NCBI RefSeq assembly: GCF_003269035.1
Contig: NZ_QLTK01000033.1
Coordinates: 1 to 64,000 of the forward strand
From: Paraburkholderia bryophila
GTDB lineage: Bacteria; Pseudomonadota; Gammaproteobacteria; Burkholderiales; Burkholderiaceae
Direction of reading: 5' to 3'
DNA length: 64,000 nucleotides
The notes under the pieces are model-generated. The model had not been told where the DNA came from, did no database searches, and saw only the letters and a program-made list of their open reading frames with translations. Below, piece by piece: positions 1-8,343 of the stretch (position 1 is its first letter; each line of letters begins with the position of its first letter). The position numbers and the translations under genes are program-made.

Positions 1-2
1 AT

Positions 3-71
3 CTCACGCGAGTGCTGAGAATCCTGGGCTTTAAAAAGACAATGAAGGCGATGCGGCTGGTGGGTGCGTGA
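3..71 (+). CDS. C-terminal tail of a gene entering from the left, possibly a transposase
   Basis: An open frame runs from the window edge to a TGA at 69-71 and ends in a basic tail (RILGFKKTMKAMRLVGA). The pattern of a hydrophobic turn followed by Lys/Arg-rich residues resembles the extreme C-terminus of some DDE transposases, but only 22 codons are visible, so the identity is a guess. It could also be chance. Confidence 0.25.
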   Translation, partial: LTRVLRILGFKKTMKAMRLVGA

Positions 72-151
72 GAACCCCTTTAGGCCCTGAAAAAAAGCCA
101 TAAACTCGTCTGGAACGCGTTGGAGAGGCTCGCAGTCTCGTCGTCCCATTG

Positions 152-568
152 ATGGCCGAAAAGGCAACCAAACGCACTGCGGCGGTCAGCAATCATGCGT
201 CGCATTGCAATCTCATCGGGTTTCCACACAGCCTGGTTCGATTGCTGACGGGTTTTTTACTGCCATTGATCCTCGGGGCGCTGCTGTTTGCGTTGTGCGA
301 CGGCTGGCGTGACGGCACGTGGTTCGAACAATGGGGCCGCTGCCTGCCGCTGGTTTCGGTGGTCATGGCTCTACCGACCTTGCTGTACACGATCACCATG
401 GAGATCGCCGCGACGAGTATGCAGCGGCGAGGTATCGACAACCGGCCGGTGCTGATTGCGTTGTCGACGTTTCTGGGGTTACTCGCTGGCGGATTGCTTG
501 GGGTGATGGCGTTGATCGGAATGCCGGTCGGTCTGGTGTGCGGTTTTGTTCTGATGCGGCTGCGGTGA
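152..568 (+). CDS. Small multi-pass membrane protein of unknown function
   Basis: A 138-residue protein with about four hydrophobic segments: roughly residues 28-50, 63-82, 98-118 and 119-137. The N-terminus is polar and Lys/Thr-rich. I chose the ATG at 152 over the TTG one codon upstream; no strong ribosome-binding site decides it. No catalytic motif is visible. It stands alone, convergent with the acetyltransferase gene downstream (gap about 25 bases), so context gives no function. I do not recognise a named family. Confidence 0.6.
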   Translation: MAEKATKRTAAVSNHASHCNLIGFPHSLVRLLTGFLLPLILGALLFALCDGWRDGTWFEQWGRCLPLVSVVMALPTLLYTITMEIAATSMQRRGIDNRPVLIALSTFLGLLAGGLLGVMALIGMPVGLVCGFVLMRLR

Positions 569-593
569 TGCGGTAGCCGCGCTTCATTTCACT

Positions 594-1127
594 TCAGTCC
601 GCTTCGACCGTTGCGCCATCGAGATGACGTTCAAAATGCAACAGGTCGTACCACACGCCATGCAGCCGCATGCTGCGCGTTGCTCTACCGTAAGCGACAA
701 AACCATTACGTTCCAGCACGCGGGTGGAGGCCTGATTTTCAGGCCGTACCGTCGCCTCGACTCGCCACAGTTTCAAATCGGCACGCGCGGTTTGTAGCGC
801 GAGTTCGACCGCTTTAGACGCGTAGCCGTGTCCCGCGAACTGCTCGCCAATGCGATACCCGAGCATTGCTTTGTTGTAGTAACGCCGCTCCACGCCCGTC
901 AGGTTGATTCGACCGACAATCTCTTCGTCTCGTTTGACGAGAAACTGATAGGCCTTGTCGTCGCGTGTTTCTTTCTGCGCCGTTTCTATCGCGGCCTTGA
1001 CGGAGTCGATGTTGTAGAAGCCGGTGTCGCGAGCATTGATCCAGTGCTCGAAATAAGCGCGGTTTTGCAATTCGAACTGAAGGAGCGGCTCCGCGTCGTC
1101 GAGTATCAGCGGGTGGATTTGTACCAT
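594..1127 (-). CDS. GNAT-family N-acetyltransferase (RimJ/RimL-like)
   Basis: A 177-residue protein of typical length for single-domain GNAT enzymes, which transfer acetyl from acetyl-CoA to an amino group. The pyrophosphate-binding motif (GEQFAGHGYASKA) is at about residues 94-106, followed by VRPENQASTRVLERNGF at about 127-143, the usual alpha-4 region of RimJ/RimL-type enzymes. These usually acetylate protein N-termini or small amines; the substrate here cannot be read from sequence. The start is the ATG at 1127. It is followed on the same strand by no close partner, and the GST gene lies upstream on the same strand about 110 bases away. Confidence 0.85.
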   Translation of the reverse strand: MVQIHPLILDDAEPLLQFELQNRAYFEHWINARDTGFYNIDSVKAAIETAQKETRDDKAYQFLVKRDEEIVGRINLTGVERRYYNKAMLGYRIGEQFAGHGYASKAVELALQTARADLKLWRVEATVRPENQASTRVLERNGFVAYGRATRSMRLHGVWYDLLHFERHLDGATVEAD

Positions 1128-1239
1128 TCGATTTTTTACCCTGCAGGCAAGTGTCGATCATCTTTGCGCGCAGTGTATAGGAACGGAGAGTTCGCTGTTT
1201 CGGCACGTGCAGCGCCCGGAGGCGCTGCCACCTGCACGC

Positions 1240-1884
1240 TCACGAAGCGCGTGCTTGCCGTCTCGCCTGCTGCTCGCCAAACAGCGCGATTTCTTCCCTC
1301 AACGCCCTGGCGACAAGCGGCCGAAGCGCCGTCCGTTTGTAGTACGCGGCGACCGCAGGCCACTCGGCGAGGTCGACGCCACCATACTGAGCCCAGTTCA
1401 GCACGGTAACGAGGTAAGCGTCCGCGACCGTGAAGCGGTCCAGCAGGAACTCCCGTTCGCCGAGATGCTGTTCGAGCACGTTGAGGCGCAGCGCGACATT
1501 GTTCTGCGTGTAGGCCCGAACGTCCGCGGATGCGTGCGGATCGAGCAGCGGCACGAATACGCCCTTGTGCAGTTCCGTGCTGATAAAACCCAACCACTCC
1601 TGCAACTTCGCACGCTCCGCCGTGCCGACCGCCGGCGCAAGCTGGGCCGCCGGAAATGCATCGGCCACATACGGCAGGATCGCGGTGTTCTCCTTGAGCA
1701 GCCAACCCTCGTCGGTACGCAGCACGGGCACCTGGCCCAAAGGATTGAGCGGATAGAAATCGGAGCCGTCACGTAGTTGCTTTGACTTCGTGTCGACTTC
1801 AATGAACTGCGCGTCCGCATTTGCTTCATAAAGCGCAATGCGTGTGGCGAGCGAACAGGCGAGTGGCGAGAAGTAAAGCTCCAT
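1240..1884 (-). CDS. Glutathione S-transferase (beta-class-like)
   Basis: A 214-residue cytosolic GST. The thioredoxin-like N-terminal domain begins at residue 1 with SPLACSLA, placing a Cys at position 10 where bacterial beta-class enzymes carry their active-site Cys. NPLGQVPVL (about 46-54, cis-Pro turn) and KENTAI (about 64-69, glutathione gamma-Glu contact) complete the glutathione site; an all-helical C-terminal domain follows. The gene is divergent from the TetR gene at 1941 with only 56 bases between starts and a candidate operator in the gap, so the TetR protein probably controls it. Likely role is detoxification of an electrophile; the substrate is unknown. Confidence 0.9.
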   Translation of the reverse strand: MELYFSPLACSLATRIALYEANADAQFIEVDTKSKQLRDGSDFYPLNPLGQVPVLRTDEGWLLKENTAILPYVADAFPAAQLAPAVGTAERAKLQEWLGFISTELHKGVFVPLLDPHASADVRAYTQNNVALRLNVLEQHLGEREFLLDRFTVADAYLVTVLNWAQYGGVDLAEWPAVAAYYKRTALRPLVARALREEIALFGEQQARRQARAS

Positions 1885-1910
1885 GCTGACGGCTCCGGTC
1901 GTTGGGATAG

Positions 1911-1934
1911 TTTTTGTACTATAGTGTATAAAAA
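1911..1934. promoter_or_regulatory. Candidate TetR operator between GST and tetR-like genes
   Basis: An AT-rich imperfect inverted repeat in otherwise GC-rich DNA: left arm TTTTTGTACTAT, right arm AGTGTATAAAAA, with 8 of 12 positions pairing. It sits between the divergent starts at 1884 and 1941 and overlaps where both promoters must lie. Assignment to the TetR protein is inference from position. Confidence 0.4.
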
Positions 1935-1940
1935 TCCATC

Positions 1941-2681
1941 ATGGCAAGAAATTTTATGCAGACCGGTACAAAAACGGACAAGCGCTCGCGTGGCCGGCCA
2001 CGCACTTACGATCCCGAGCAGGCGTTGAGCGATGCGCGAGACGCGTTCTGGGAGGGCGGCTATTCCGGCACCTCGCTCGACGCGTTGAGCGAGTCGACGG
2101 GGATGAACCGGCCGAGCCTCTACGGTGCGTTCGGCGACAAACACGCGCTCTATCTGAGCACGCTGGACCGGTACATCGAAACCGGGCTTCAGGGCATGGA
2201 AGCCGCGCTCGCCGGAGATCGTCCTTTAGCCGATGCGTTGATGTCGGTGTACGACGGCGCGCTGGCGATCTACCTGCCGATTGACGAGACACCGCGCGGC
2301 TGCTTTCTGATCGGCACGGCGTTGGCGGAATCGAGGGCGGATCAGGAAGTTCGCGAGAAGCTCGCAGCGGGGTTGAACACCTTCGACGCCTCGTTCGAAC
2401 GGCGCCTCGAACGGGCCAAGGCAGCAGGTGAACTCGATAGCGCCGCCAACGCCGCCGTATTGGCGAAGGTCGCCTCCGCGGTTCTGCACAGTCTGGCGCT
2501 GCGCTCGCGCGCGGGTGATTCACGCGCGTCGCTGCGCGCAACGGCCAAGGCGGGTGTCGCGTTGATCTGCGGCACAACTGCCGAGCCGCCGCGCAATGTT
2601 AGAAAGCCTCGTGGCGGCAGCGGCGAACCGGCAACTAGTGCGCGTGAGAAAGCTCCCATGCGACGCAAGTCGAACCGATAA
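1941..2681 (+). CDS. TetR/AcrR family transcriptional regulator
   Basis: A 246-residue one-component regulator. After a short basic leader (about residues 1-22) comes GRPRTYDPEQAL, the usual lead-in to the TetR helix-turn-helix; the recognition helix region is around residues 42-65 (SLDALSESTGMNRPSLYGAFGDK is split around the turn). The ligand-binding domain spans about 75-210. The last 35 residues are basic and low complexity and look disordered. It is divergent from the GST gene and presumably represses it and itself. The ATG at 1941 is used here; ATG 1956 is an alternative. The inducer is unknown. Confidence 0.88.
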   Translation: MARNFMQTGTKTDKRSRGRPRTYDPEQALSDARDAFWEGGYSGTSLDALSESTGMNRPSLYGAFGDKHALYLSTLDRYIETGLQGMEAALAGDRPLADALMSVYDGALAIYLPIDETPRGCFLIGTALAESRADQEVREKLAAGLNTFDASFERRLERAKAAGELDSAANAAVLAKVASAVLHSLALRSRAGDSRASLRATAKAGVALICGTTAEPPRNVRKPRGGSGEPATSAREKAPMRRKSNR

Positions 2682-2729
2682 CGGGCGCTTCATGCCGGGA
2701 ACAATGATCCCAATGCGTTACCTCCGCGA

Positions 2730-3452
2730 TTGCATCGAGTGGGACAAGTGCTGACTTCTTACTTCTTGAGTGGCGACGTTATCCGCAGTCGCTACGTCAG
2801 CGACATCGTGCTGTCCGGTGCGCTCGACATTCCCATGCCTTCGCCACGTTTGCTCGCAGATTGGCAACGTGAAATCGCGACGAACATGGTCCTCGAACCT
2901 GGCGACGTCGAAGTCATGCCTTTGGCGCGAGCACGGGCGCGTTGGCCGGACTACGGCCGCTGCGTGCAGGCCGTGTCGGACTGGACGCACGCGCTTGGAT
3001 TGCCCGACGTGCTCGCATCCAGCGACGTCGCCCTGATGGTCTGCCGAGGCGCGAGGTATCACCACGACGCCGAGCAATACGGCGGCGCGGCGTTCTGCAA
3101 TCTCTTCCTGAGCGAAGACCGCGGACTCGACGTGCATTTTCCGTCTGCCGGTCAACGCATTCCGCTGAAGCGCGGCACGGCGTTGATATTCGACACGGGC
3201 CAGCCTCACGGCGTCATTCAACGAGGCAGCAGCGGTTTCAATGCCGCCAATTTCGCCTCCGAAGAGGACTATGTGCAGCTATTCCTGACGTGGGAGCTAC
3301 CGATTGAAAACGCTCACGTAGCACAAGCGCTCAAGGTTGATTTCGACGTCGCGCCTTCCACTGCATTGCAACTGGATGAAGAGCAAGTCCGGCTCGACGG
3401 CGAAAAAGTCATGGTGTGCCCGGAGTCGGGACGTTGGCGTCCGCTCGACTGA
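2730..3452 (+). CDS. 2-oxoglutarate/Fe(II)-dependent oxygenase-like protein
   Basis: About 240 residues. A candidate iron site is visible: YHHD at residues 110-113 gives an H-x-D pair (H111/D113) and the distal His is H160 in DTGQPHGVIQRG, with Arg165 placed to bind the 2-oxoglutarate carboxylate. This H-x-D...H...R order is that of the double-stranded beta-helix 2OG oxygenases. The start is uncertain: no in-frame ATG exists, TTG 2730 or GTG 2739/2748 are possible. It stands between the tetR-like gene and the convergent isonitrile-hydratase gene. The substrate is unknown; the family call rests on the metal motif only. Confidence 0.55.
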   Translation: MHRVGQVLTSYFLSGDVIRSRYVSDIVLSGALDIPMPSPRLLADWQREIATNMVLEPGDVEVMPLARARARWPDYGRCVQAVSDWTHALGLPDVLASSDVALMVCRGARYHHDAEQYGGAAFCNLFLSEDRGLDVHFPSAGQRIPLKRGTALIFDTGQPHGVIQRGSSGFNAANFASEEDYVQLFLTWELPIENAHVAQALKVDFDVAPSTALQLDEEQVRLDGEKVMVCPESGRWRPLD

Positions 3453-3461
3453 GCCTTTTCA

Positions 3462-4139
3462 TCAAAGCAATGCAGCGACCCGCGTAACGATCGCGCGGCG
3501 TCGCGCCAGCGAATCCGCGGACCGCTGACGTACCGACTCCACGACGGAGGGCGGCGCGGTCTCCGGGCTGCCGGCGTCGAACGGCGGCGCGGGTGCGTAT
3601 TCGAGCTGTAACTGAACCGCCTGCGCTTGCTGCTCACCGACCAATTCGCTCGCCACCGTCAGCGCGAAATCGATACCCGCGGTCACGCCGCCGCCAGTGA
3701 TCAGATTACCGTCGCGAACTACGCGATCGCGCACCGGAATTGCGCCCAATGGTTCGAGCAATTCATGAAACGCCCAATGCGTCGTCGCCCTGCGTCCACG
3801 CAGCAGACCGGCCGCACCGAGCACGAGTGCGCCGGTGCAGACGGATGTGACGAAGCGCGCCTGGCTCGCCTGTCGCCGGATGAAGTCGAGGGTTTCCGGA
3901 TCTTCCATCAGGGCGCCGACCCCGGTGCCACCGGGGACGCAGATGACGTCGAGCGCGGGGCAGTCGTCGAACGTGGTGTCCGGTACAAGCGTTAGTCCGC
4001 TGCTCGATTTCAGCGGCGCAAGGTCTTTCCAGAGAAGATGAACCGTCGTATCGGGTAGCGAAGCAAAGACGTCGTGCGGCCCGGTCAGGTCGAGCTGCTG
4101 CACGAGCGGGAATACCAGCAAGCCAATGTGAAGCGTCAT
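3462..4139 (-). CDS. inhA: Isonitrile hydratase-like DJ-1/PfpI family protein
   Basis: A 225-residue member of the DJ-1/PfpI superfamily. Asp17 (in QLDLTGP) and the nucleophile-elbow Cys101 (in SVCTGALVLGAAG) fall at the numbers reported for Pseudomonas isocyanide hydratase, which converts isonitriles to N-formamides. The ATG at 4139 is chosen although the frame stays open upstream, because the DJ-1 fold starts at MTLHIGLLVFP. It is divergent from the GlxA-type regulator at 4272, a common pairing. The alternative is another DJ-1 family hydrolase or glyoxalase. Confidence 0.8.
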   Translation of the reverse strand: MTLHIGLLVFPLVQQLDLTGPHDVFASLPDTTVHLLWKDLAPLKSSSGLTLVPDTTFDDCPALDVICVPGGTGVGALMEDPETLDFIRRQASQARFVTSVCTGALVLGAAGLLRGRRATTHWAFHELLEPLGAIPVRDRVVRDGNLITGGGVTAGIDFALTVASELVGEQQAQAVQLQLEYAPAPPFDAGSPETAPPSVVESVRQRSADSLARRRAIVTRVAALL

Positions 4140-4271
4140 TGCAGTACCTCGGTATTTGAATAGTGTGGCCTGCTCCGCGTTCGGCAGGCAATCTGGGGAT
4201 GGACAGACAAACTGTACGCAAGTACTGTCTGGCGGGAATGCCATATATCCAACATTTTCCGCCAGGCTGCC

Positions 4272-5267
4272 ATGCGTAAAGCGCTTCGATCGATCAACGT
4301 CCTCGCCTTTCCCGATGTGCAACTCCTCGACGTTTCGGGGCCGTTGCAAGTATTCGCCTCCGCGAACGAACTCGCACGTGGGCGGGGTCTCGCTCCGTGC
4401 TATGAGCCGCGCGTGATCGCCGCTCAGGCGGGCACGGTCGTGTCTTCCGCAGGCCTGGGGCTCGTCGCGCATGCGTTGCCGTCGGCGCGCACGCCGTCCG
4501 ACACGTTCATCGTCGCGGGCGGAAGAGGGGTTCACGCGGCATCGCGCGACACGGTGCTGACCCGCTGGGTGCGCCAGCACGCTGCCGTATCGCGGCGGGT
4601 GGCGTCTGTGTGCACGGGCGCTTTCCTGCTCGCGGCGGCCGGGCTGCTGGATGAACGCCGTGTCGTGACGCACTGGGCGCACTGCAATGAACTTTTGCAG
4701 CAATACCCGGCGTTGCAGGTGGAACCGGACCGGATTTTCATTCAGGACGGGACGGTGTGGACGTCGGCGGGCGTCACGGCAGGTATCGATCTGGCGCTCG
4801 CGCTCGTCGAAGAAGATCTCGGCCGTTCAATGGCGCTCGACGTGGCGCGAGAACTGGTGGTGTTTCTCAAGCGACCGGGCGGGCAGTCGCAGTTCAGTAC
4901 GGCCTTGTCGCTGCAACAGGACGACGATCCATTCGGCGAACTTCACGCGTGGATCGTGGAACATCTGAGCGCCGATCTTTCTGTCCCCGTGTTGGCCGAC
5001 CGTGTCGGCATGAGCGAACGCAGCTTCATGCGCCATTACCGCGCGAAGACCGGAAAAACGCCGGCGCGCGCCATCGAGCAGATTCGCACCGAGGCTGCGT
5101 TGGGTCTGCTCGTGGATACGTCGCTGCCGATCAAGCGCATTGCGGCGCGCTGCGGATTCGGCAGCGAGGAGACCATGCGGCGCAGTTTGATGCGGACGAT
5201 CGCGGTCACGCCACAGGCGTATCGCGAGCGTTTTGCGTCGAGCGATAGCGAATCGACGAAGTCGTAG
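4272..5267 (+). CDS. GlxA/FtrA-type transcriptional regulator (DJ-1 domain plus AraC HTH)
   Basis: A 331-residue regulator. Residues about 5-195 form a DJ-1/PfpI-like sensory domain including SVCTGAFLLAAAG with the elbow Cys retained. Residues about 220-325 form a two-helix-turn-helix AraC DNA-binding domain, including LADRVGMSERSFMRHYRAKTG and the second HTH near IAARCGFGSEETMRRSL. Such proteins activate catabolic or detoxification genes. Its divergent neighbour at 3462-4139 shares the same N-terminal fold, and the 132-base gap must hold both promoters, so it probably regulates that gene. The effector is unknown. Confidence 0.88.
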   Translation: MRKALRSINVLAFPDVQLLDVSGPLQVFASANELARGRGLAPCYEPRVIAAQAGTVVSSAGLGLVAHALPSARTPSDTFIVAGGRGVHAASRDTVLTRWVRQHAAVSRRVASVCTGAFLLAAAGLLDERRVVTHWAHCNELLQQYPALQVEPDRIFIQDGTVWTSAGVTAGIDLALALVEEDLGRSMALDVARELVVFLKRPGGQSQFSTALSLQQDDDPFGELHAWIVEHLSADLSVPVLADRVGMSERSFMRHYRAKTGKTPARAIEQIRTEAALGLLVDTSLPIKRIAARCGFGSEETMRRSLMRTIAVTPQAYRERFASSDSESTKS

Positions 5268-5278
5268 CGCGATCGGGA

Positions 5279-5310
5279 AACGCGCGGCCGTGCAAAAGGG
5301 CCGCTGCGTT
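5279..5310 (+). terminator. Possible hairpin terminator after the GlxA-type gene
   Basis: A GC-rich hairpin with arms AACGCGCGGCC and GGCCGCTGCGTT (small bulges) and an AAAA-containing loop. It lies 12 bases after the stop at 5267. There is no T-run after it, so it may be a weak or Rho-assisted stop, or no terminator. Confidence 0.3.
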
Positions 5311-5383
5311 ACTTCCATAGCACCTCGCCTCGGAATGAGCATGCTTCAATGAACGCTCACATAGCACCTTCAGAGGCTATCAA

Positions 5384-6652
5384 ATGTCGACGTCAATCTC
5401 AGGCACGCTCGTGCGTGCCGCGATACCGATAACGATTCGTTCCGATCAGATTGTTGAAAGTGGAAACAACGCGAACAGAGGGAGAGAAGACCGGCAAGCT
5501 CTTCCAGCCATTTACCGCTCCCTGTCCCAGCAAAGTGAGCCTTTCTCGTTCAGTCAGGCAAACCGCGTCGGATACGCGGGTAATGGCAAGTTGGGGCAGA
5601 TGGGTCGCTCTCCCAGCGGACAAACCGGCGCAGCGCCTTTGCTGCGGATCGTCCAGGCTCGCGCGAACGATTTCGTACGCGGTGCGAGCGACTTGCTGGT
5701 TACGGGCAATCTCGGCGGCAAGGAACTGCTGGGTTTGGCATCGAAAGCGTTGTCGGATGGCGCGACTGAATTGGGCATCATGCCGGAGGTTATCAACCTG
5801 TCCAACAACGTCAAGCACCTGATCGCGGACCCGAAAAACGAGCAGGCCAAATGGGACGTGGGCAATGCGGCGGCGCATCTTGCCGGCGGCCTCGCTGCCA
5901 CGGCCGCATCGTTTGCCTTTCCTCCCGCCGCGTTGGCGCCGTTGCTCCTGCCGAATTTTTCCGAAATCCATCATGCGGAGGACCTCCGGCACGAAGTGAA
6001 CCGGTTGCGTGCGCAAGGGCGCAATACGGAGGCCGATGCAATGCACACCATTTATCAGGAGGCCGCGCTGAACGCAACGCCGATCATTAACTGGTTCGGG
6101 TCGGTCTATAAGTCGGCGATGCGGCCCGCCATCGAGACATTCGAGCTATCGCAAGGAAACCGGCCGGATGCTCCGTCAGCGGACGGCGTGCCGCAGGGAC
6201 TCGCCGATAACGCGGGCGACATTGCCGGCCACTACTACGCGAGCGCATTGTCCGAGCGTGCGAAGAGTTTTGCAAACAACGCTAGATCGGAACTGAAAGC
6301 GCTGAGTCAAAAATCAAACATGGATACGGTAACGATCCTGTCGCGCGCGCCGCAGCTATTCGCCTGGCCATCGACGGGGCAGCCGATGCGGGCGTTCGAC
6401 AAAGCGATCGCGATCACCTATTCGAAGCGAACCGATTCGGTCTCAGCCCAGTTTCTCTCTCCAGGGAGCCACGGACAATTTCACGTTCCGATAATGGACG
6501 GCGTAACAACGGGCCCCCGCATGAAGAACCTTGTCGTAGTAGGCAACATGCTGGATCCGGACCAAATGAACGTTAAGTTCGATCTCTCCCTTTATCGCGA
6601 TGGTAAGGTCGGCAACCTGGCCGTTGCCGATCCCCGGCATTACGCGGTTTGA
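5384..6652 (+). CDS. Hypothetical protein with a central hydrophobic segment; possible secreted or effector protein
   Basis: A 422-residue protein I do not recognise. The first 90 residues are rich in Ser, Gln, Asn and Gly with few acidic residues (SGNNANRG, SQQSEPFSFSQ), a composition often seen in type III-secreted N-termini. There is no Sec signal. One hydrophobic stretch lies at about residues 165-190 (LAGGLAATAASFAFPP), and the C-terminal third looks globular with beta character. An AGAGG ribosome-binding site precedes ATG 5384. Base use looks less GC-biased than its neighbours. No hrpII/PIP-type box was found by eye, and no secretion apparatus gene is in the window, so the effector idea is inference only. 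Confidence 0.6.
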   Translation: MSTSISGTLVRAAIPITIRSDQIVESGNNANRGREDRQALPAIYRSLSQQSEPFSFSQANRVGYAGNGKLGQMGRSPSGQTGAAPLLRIVQARANDFVRGASDLLVTGNLGGKELLGLASKALSDGATELGIMPEVINLSNNVKHLIADPKNEQAKWDVGNAAAHLAGGLAATAASFAFPPAALAPLLLPNFSEIHHAEDLRHEVNRLRAQGRNTEADAMHTIYQEAALNATPIINWFGSVYKSAMRPAIETFELSQGNRPDAPSADGVPQGLADNAGDIAGHYYASALSERAKSFANNARSELKALSQKSNMDTVTILSRAPQLFAWPSTGQPMRAFDKAIAITYSKRTDSVSAQFLSPGSHGQFHVPIMDGVTTGPRMKNLVVVGNMLDPDQMNVKFDLSLYRDGKVGNLAVADPRHYAV

Positions 6653-6722
6653 CGTATAGCCGCTGCGAGGCGGCGAAGAGGTGCGCGATGAAGCGAACTT
6701 CTTCGTTGAAATGCGCCGTCGT

Positions 6723-7085
6723 TCATCCCTTGAACTCCACCGAAACGAAAATTTTCCTGCATGGCTCAAGGACTTCCCAAGTCCCTTTGAATCCGGCTGG
6801 AATCAGAAAGCGATCGCCCGCCCGTACGGTCTTGCTCGTCCCGTCGGCATCGCGAATGACGGACACGCCTCCGAGAATTTCACAGTACTCGCTCTCGGTG
6901 AAGTTCACGCTCCACTGTCCAGGTGCGCCTTCCCACACACCTGCCGCGAGTTGTCCGCAAGGGCTGGTGAAGTGCGTATGAACGGACTGTGACGGATTGC
7001 CAGCCAGTACCGCTTCGGCCTTTGGCATGTACTCAATGCTTTCTTTCGCCGGCAGCGCGAAGTCTACGATATTCGAAATGCTCAT
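6723..7085 (-). CDS. Cupin domain protein (EutQ-like cupin, DUF861 type)
   Basis: A 120-residue single-domain cupin. The core includes GQWSVNFTESEYCEILGG (about residues 57-74), typical of the cupin_3/DUF861 group, then RAGDRFLIPAGFKGTWEV (about 88-105), the second cupin motif. Start taken at MSISN (ATG 7085) because the frame upstream is not family-like. These small cupins are often found near polyamine or amino-acid uptake and catabolic genes; the next gene on the same strand upstream is a polyamine-type binding protein, which fits. No enzymatic role is proven for the family. Confidence 0.8.
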   Translation of the reverse strand: MSISNIVDFALPAKESIEYMPKAEAVLAGNPSQSVHTHFTSPCGQLAAGVWEGAPGQWSVNFTESEYCEILGGVSVIRDADGTSKTVRAGDRFLIPAGFKGTWEVLEPCRKIFVSVEFKG

Positions 7086-7224
7086 GATGTCCTGGTCAAA
7101 ACGCAAGAAACTGCAGGATAAAAAAGAAGCGTGGCCCACGCACCCACTGCATGCGTCACGCCGGAAAGAACCCTCTTCGGCAGAAAGGCCGCCGTCCAGC
7201 TAATTGCAACTCAACGCCCGCTGC

Positions 7225-8343
7225 TCAACTCCCCGATTTCAACTGTGCCCAAAGCCGGTTCTCGAGCCGCATGATCGGCGCCGGTTGCGGCCGCATCAAT
7301 GTCATTTTGTTCAGCACGGCTGCGGGCGGATAGACGTTCGTATCCTGGTCGATGGCGGGCGTCACGAATTGCCGCGCGGCCCGGTTCGCGGTCGGATAAA
7401 ACACCTCGTTGGTAATGTCGGCGCTGACCTTCGGGTCTTCGATGTAGTTCATCCATTTCATTGCCGCTTCCGGGTGCGGCGCGTCTTTCGGAATGACCAT
7501 CACATCCATCCATACCAGCCCGGCGTCCTTGATGTTCGAGAACCGGACTTCGTAGGAGCGTTTGGCCTCCGACGCACGGCGCCGGGCGATCCCCACATCG
7601 CCTGAAAAACCGAACGCGACGCAGATATCGTTGTTCGCGAGGTCGTTGATGTAGCCGGACGAATTGAACTGCGTGATATACGGCCGGATCTTCTTCAATA
7701 CTTCGTACGCTGCCTGGTAGTCGCCTGGGTTGGTGCTATTCGGGTCTTTATGCATGTACTGAAGCACGGCGGGGAAAACATCCGACGCCGAATCGAGGAA
7801 GGAGACGCCGCAACTTTTTACCTTGGACAGGTTGGCCGAATCGAACAGCAGCGACCAGCTATCCACCGGCGCTTCGCCGCCCAGCGCTTTCTTCACGGCT
7901 TGCACGTTATAGCCGATACCGTCGGTGCCCCACGCCCACGGCACGCCGTATTGATTGCCGGGGTCTGCGTCGGCGATCAGTTTCATGAGCCCCGGATCGA
8001 GATTCGCCAGGTTCGGCATCTTCGATTTGTCGATCTTCTGATAGACGCCGGCTTCGATCTGCCGCGCCATGTAGCTCGACGTCGGCACCACGATGTCATA
8101 GCCTGAACTGCCCGCGAGCAGTTTGGCTTGCAAGGTGTCGTCGCTGTCGTAACTGTCGTACTTCACGTTGATGCCGGATTGCTTTTCGAAGTTGGCGATC
8201 GTGTCTTTCGCTATGTAGTCCGACCAGTTGTAGACGTTCAGCGATGTGTCCGCGGCGCACGCGGTGTTCATCGCGGTGAAGGCGGTCAGCGAGCACAGCA
8301 TCGTGCCGGTGAGCGAAAGCAGCGTGGTATGACGGGTCTTCAT
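7225..8343 (-). CDS. Periplasmic polyamine (putrescine)-binding protein, PotF/PotD family
   Basis: A 372-residue extracellular solute-binding protein. A Sec signal peptide occupies residues 1-31, ending at ACA-AD, and the mature protein opens with LNVYNWSDYI, the hallmark of PotD/PotF-type polyamine-binding proteins. Further family blocks are YDIVVPTSSYMARQI and PWAWGTDGIGYN. The start ATG at 8343 has an AAGGAG site 8 bases upstream. No permease or ATPase genes of a Pot system are adjacent, so this is either an orphan binding protein feeding a distant transporter or the last gene of a small locus. A short membrane ORF overlaps its start codon by four bases. Confidence 0.88.
   Translation of the reverse strand: MKTRHTTLLSLTGTMLCSLTAFTAMNTACAADTSLNVYNWSDYIAKDTIANFEKQSGINVKYDSYDSDDTLQAKLLAGSSGYDIVVPTSSYMARQIEAGVYQKIDKSKMPNLANLDPGLMKLIADADPGNQYGVPWAWGTDGIGYNVQAVKKALGGEAPVDSWSLLFDSANLSKVKSCGVSFLDSASDVFPAVLQYMHKDPNSTNPGDYQAAYEVLKKIRPYITQFNSSGYINDLANNDICVAFGFSGDVGIARRRASEAKRSYEVRFSNIKDAGLVWMDVMVIPKDAPHPEAAMKWMNYIEDPKVSADITNEVFYPTANRAARQFVTPAIDQDTNVYPPAAVLNKMTLMRPQPAPIMRLENRLWAQLKSGS

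Noticed and set aside
4140..4703. N-terminal extension of the isonitrile hydratase frame
   Set aside because: It runs through the divergent promoter and into the GlxA gene antisense; the DJ-1 fold begins at the ATG at 4139.
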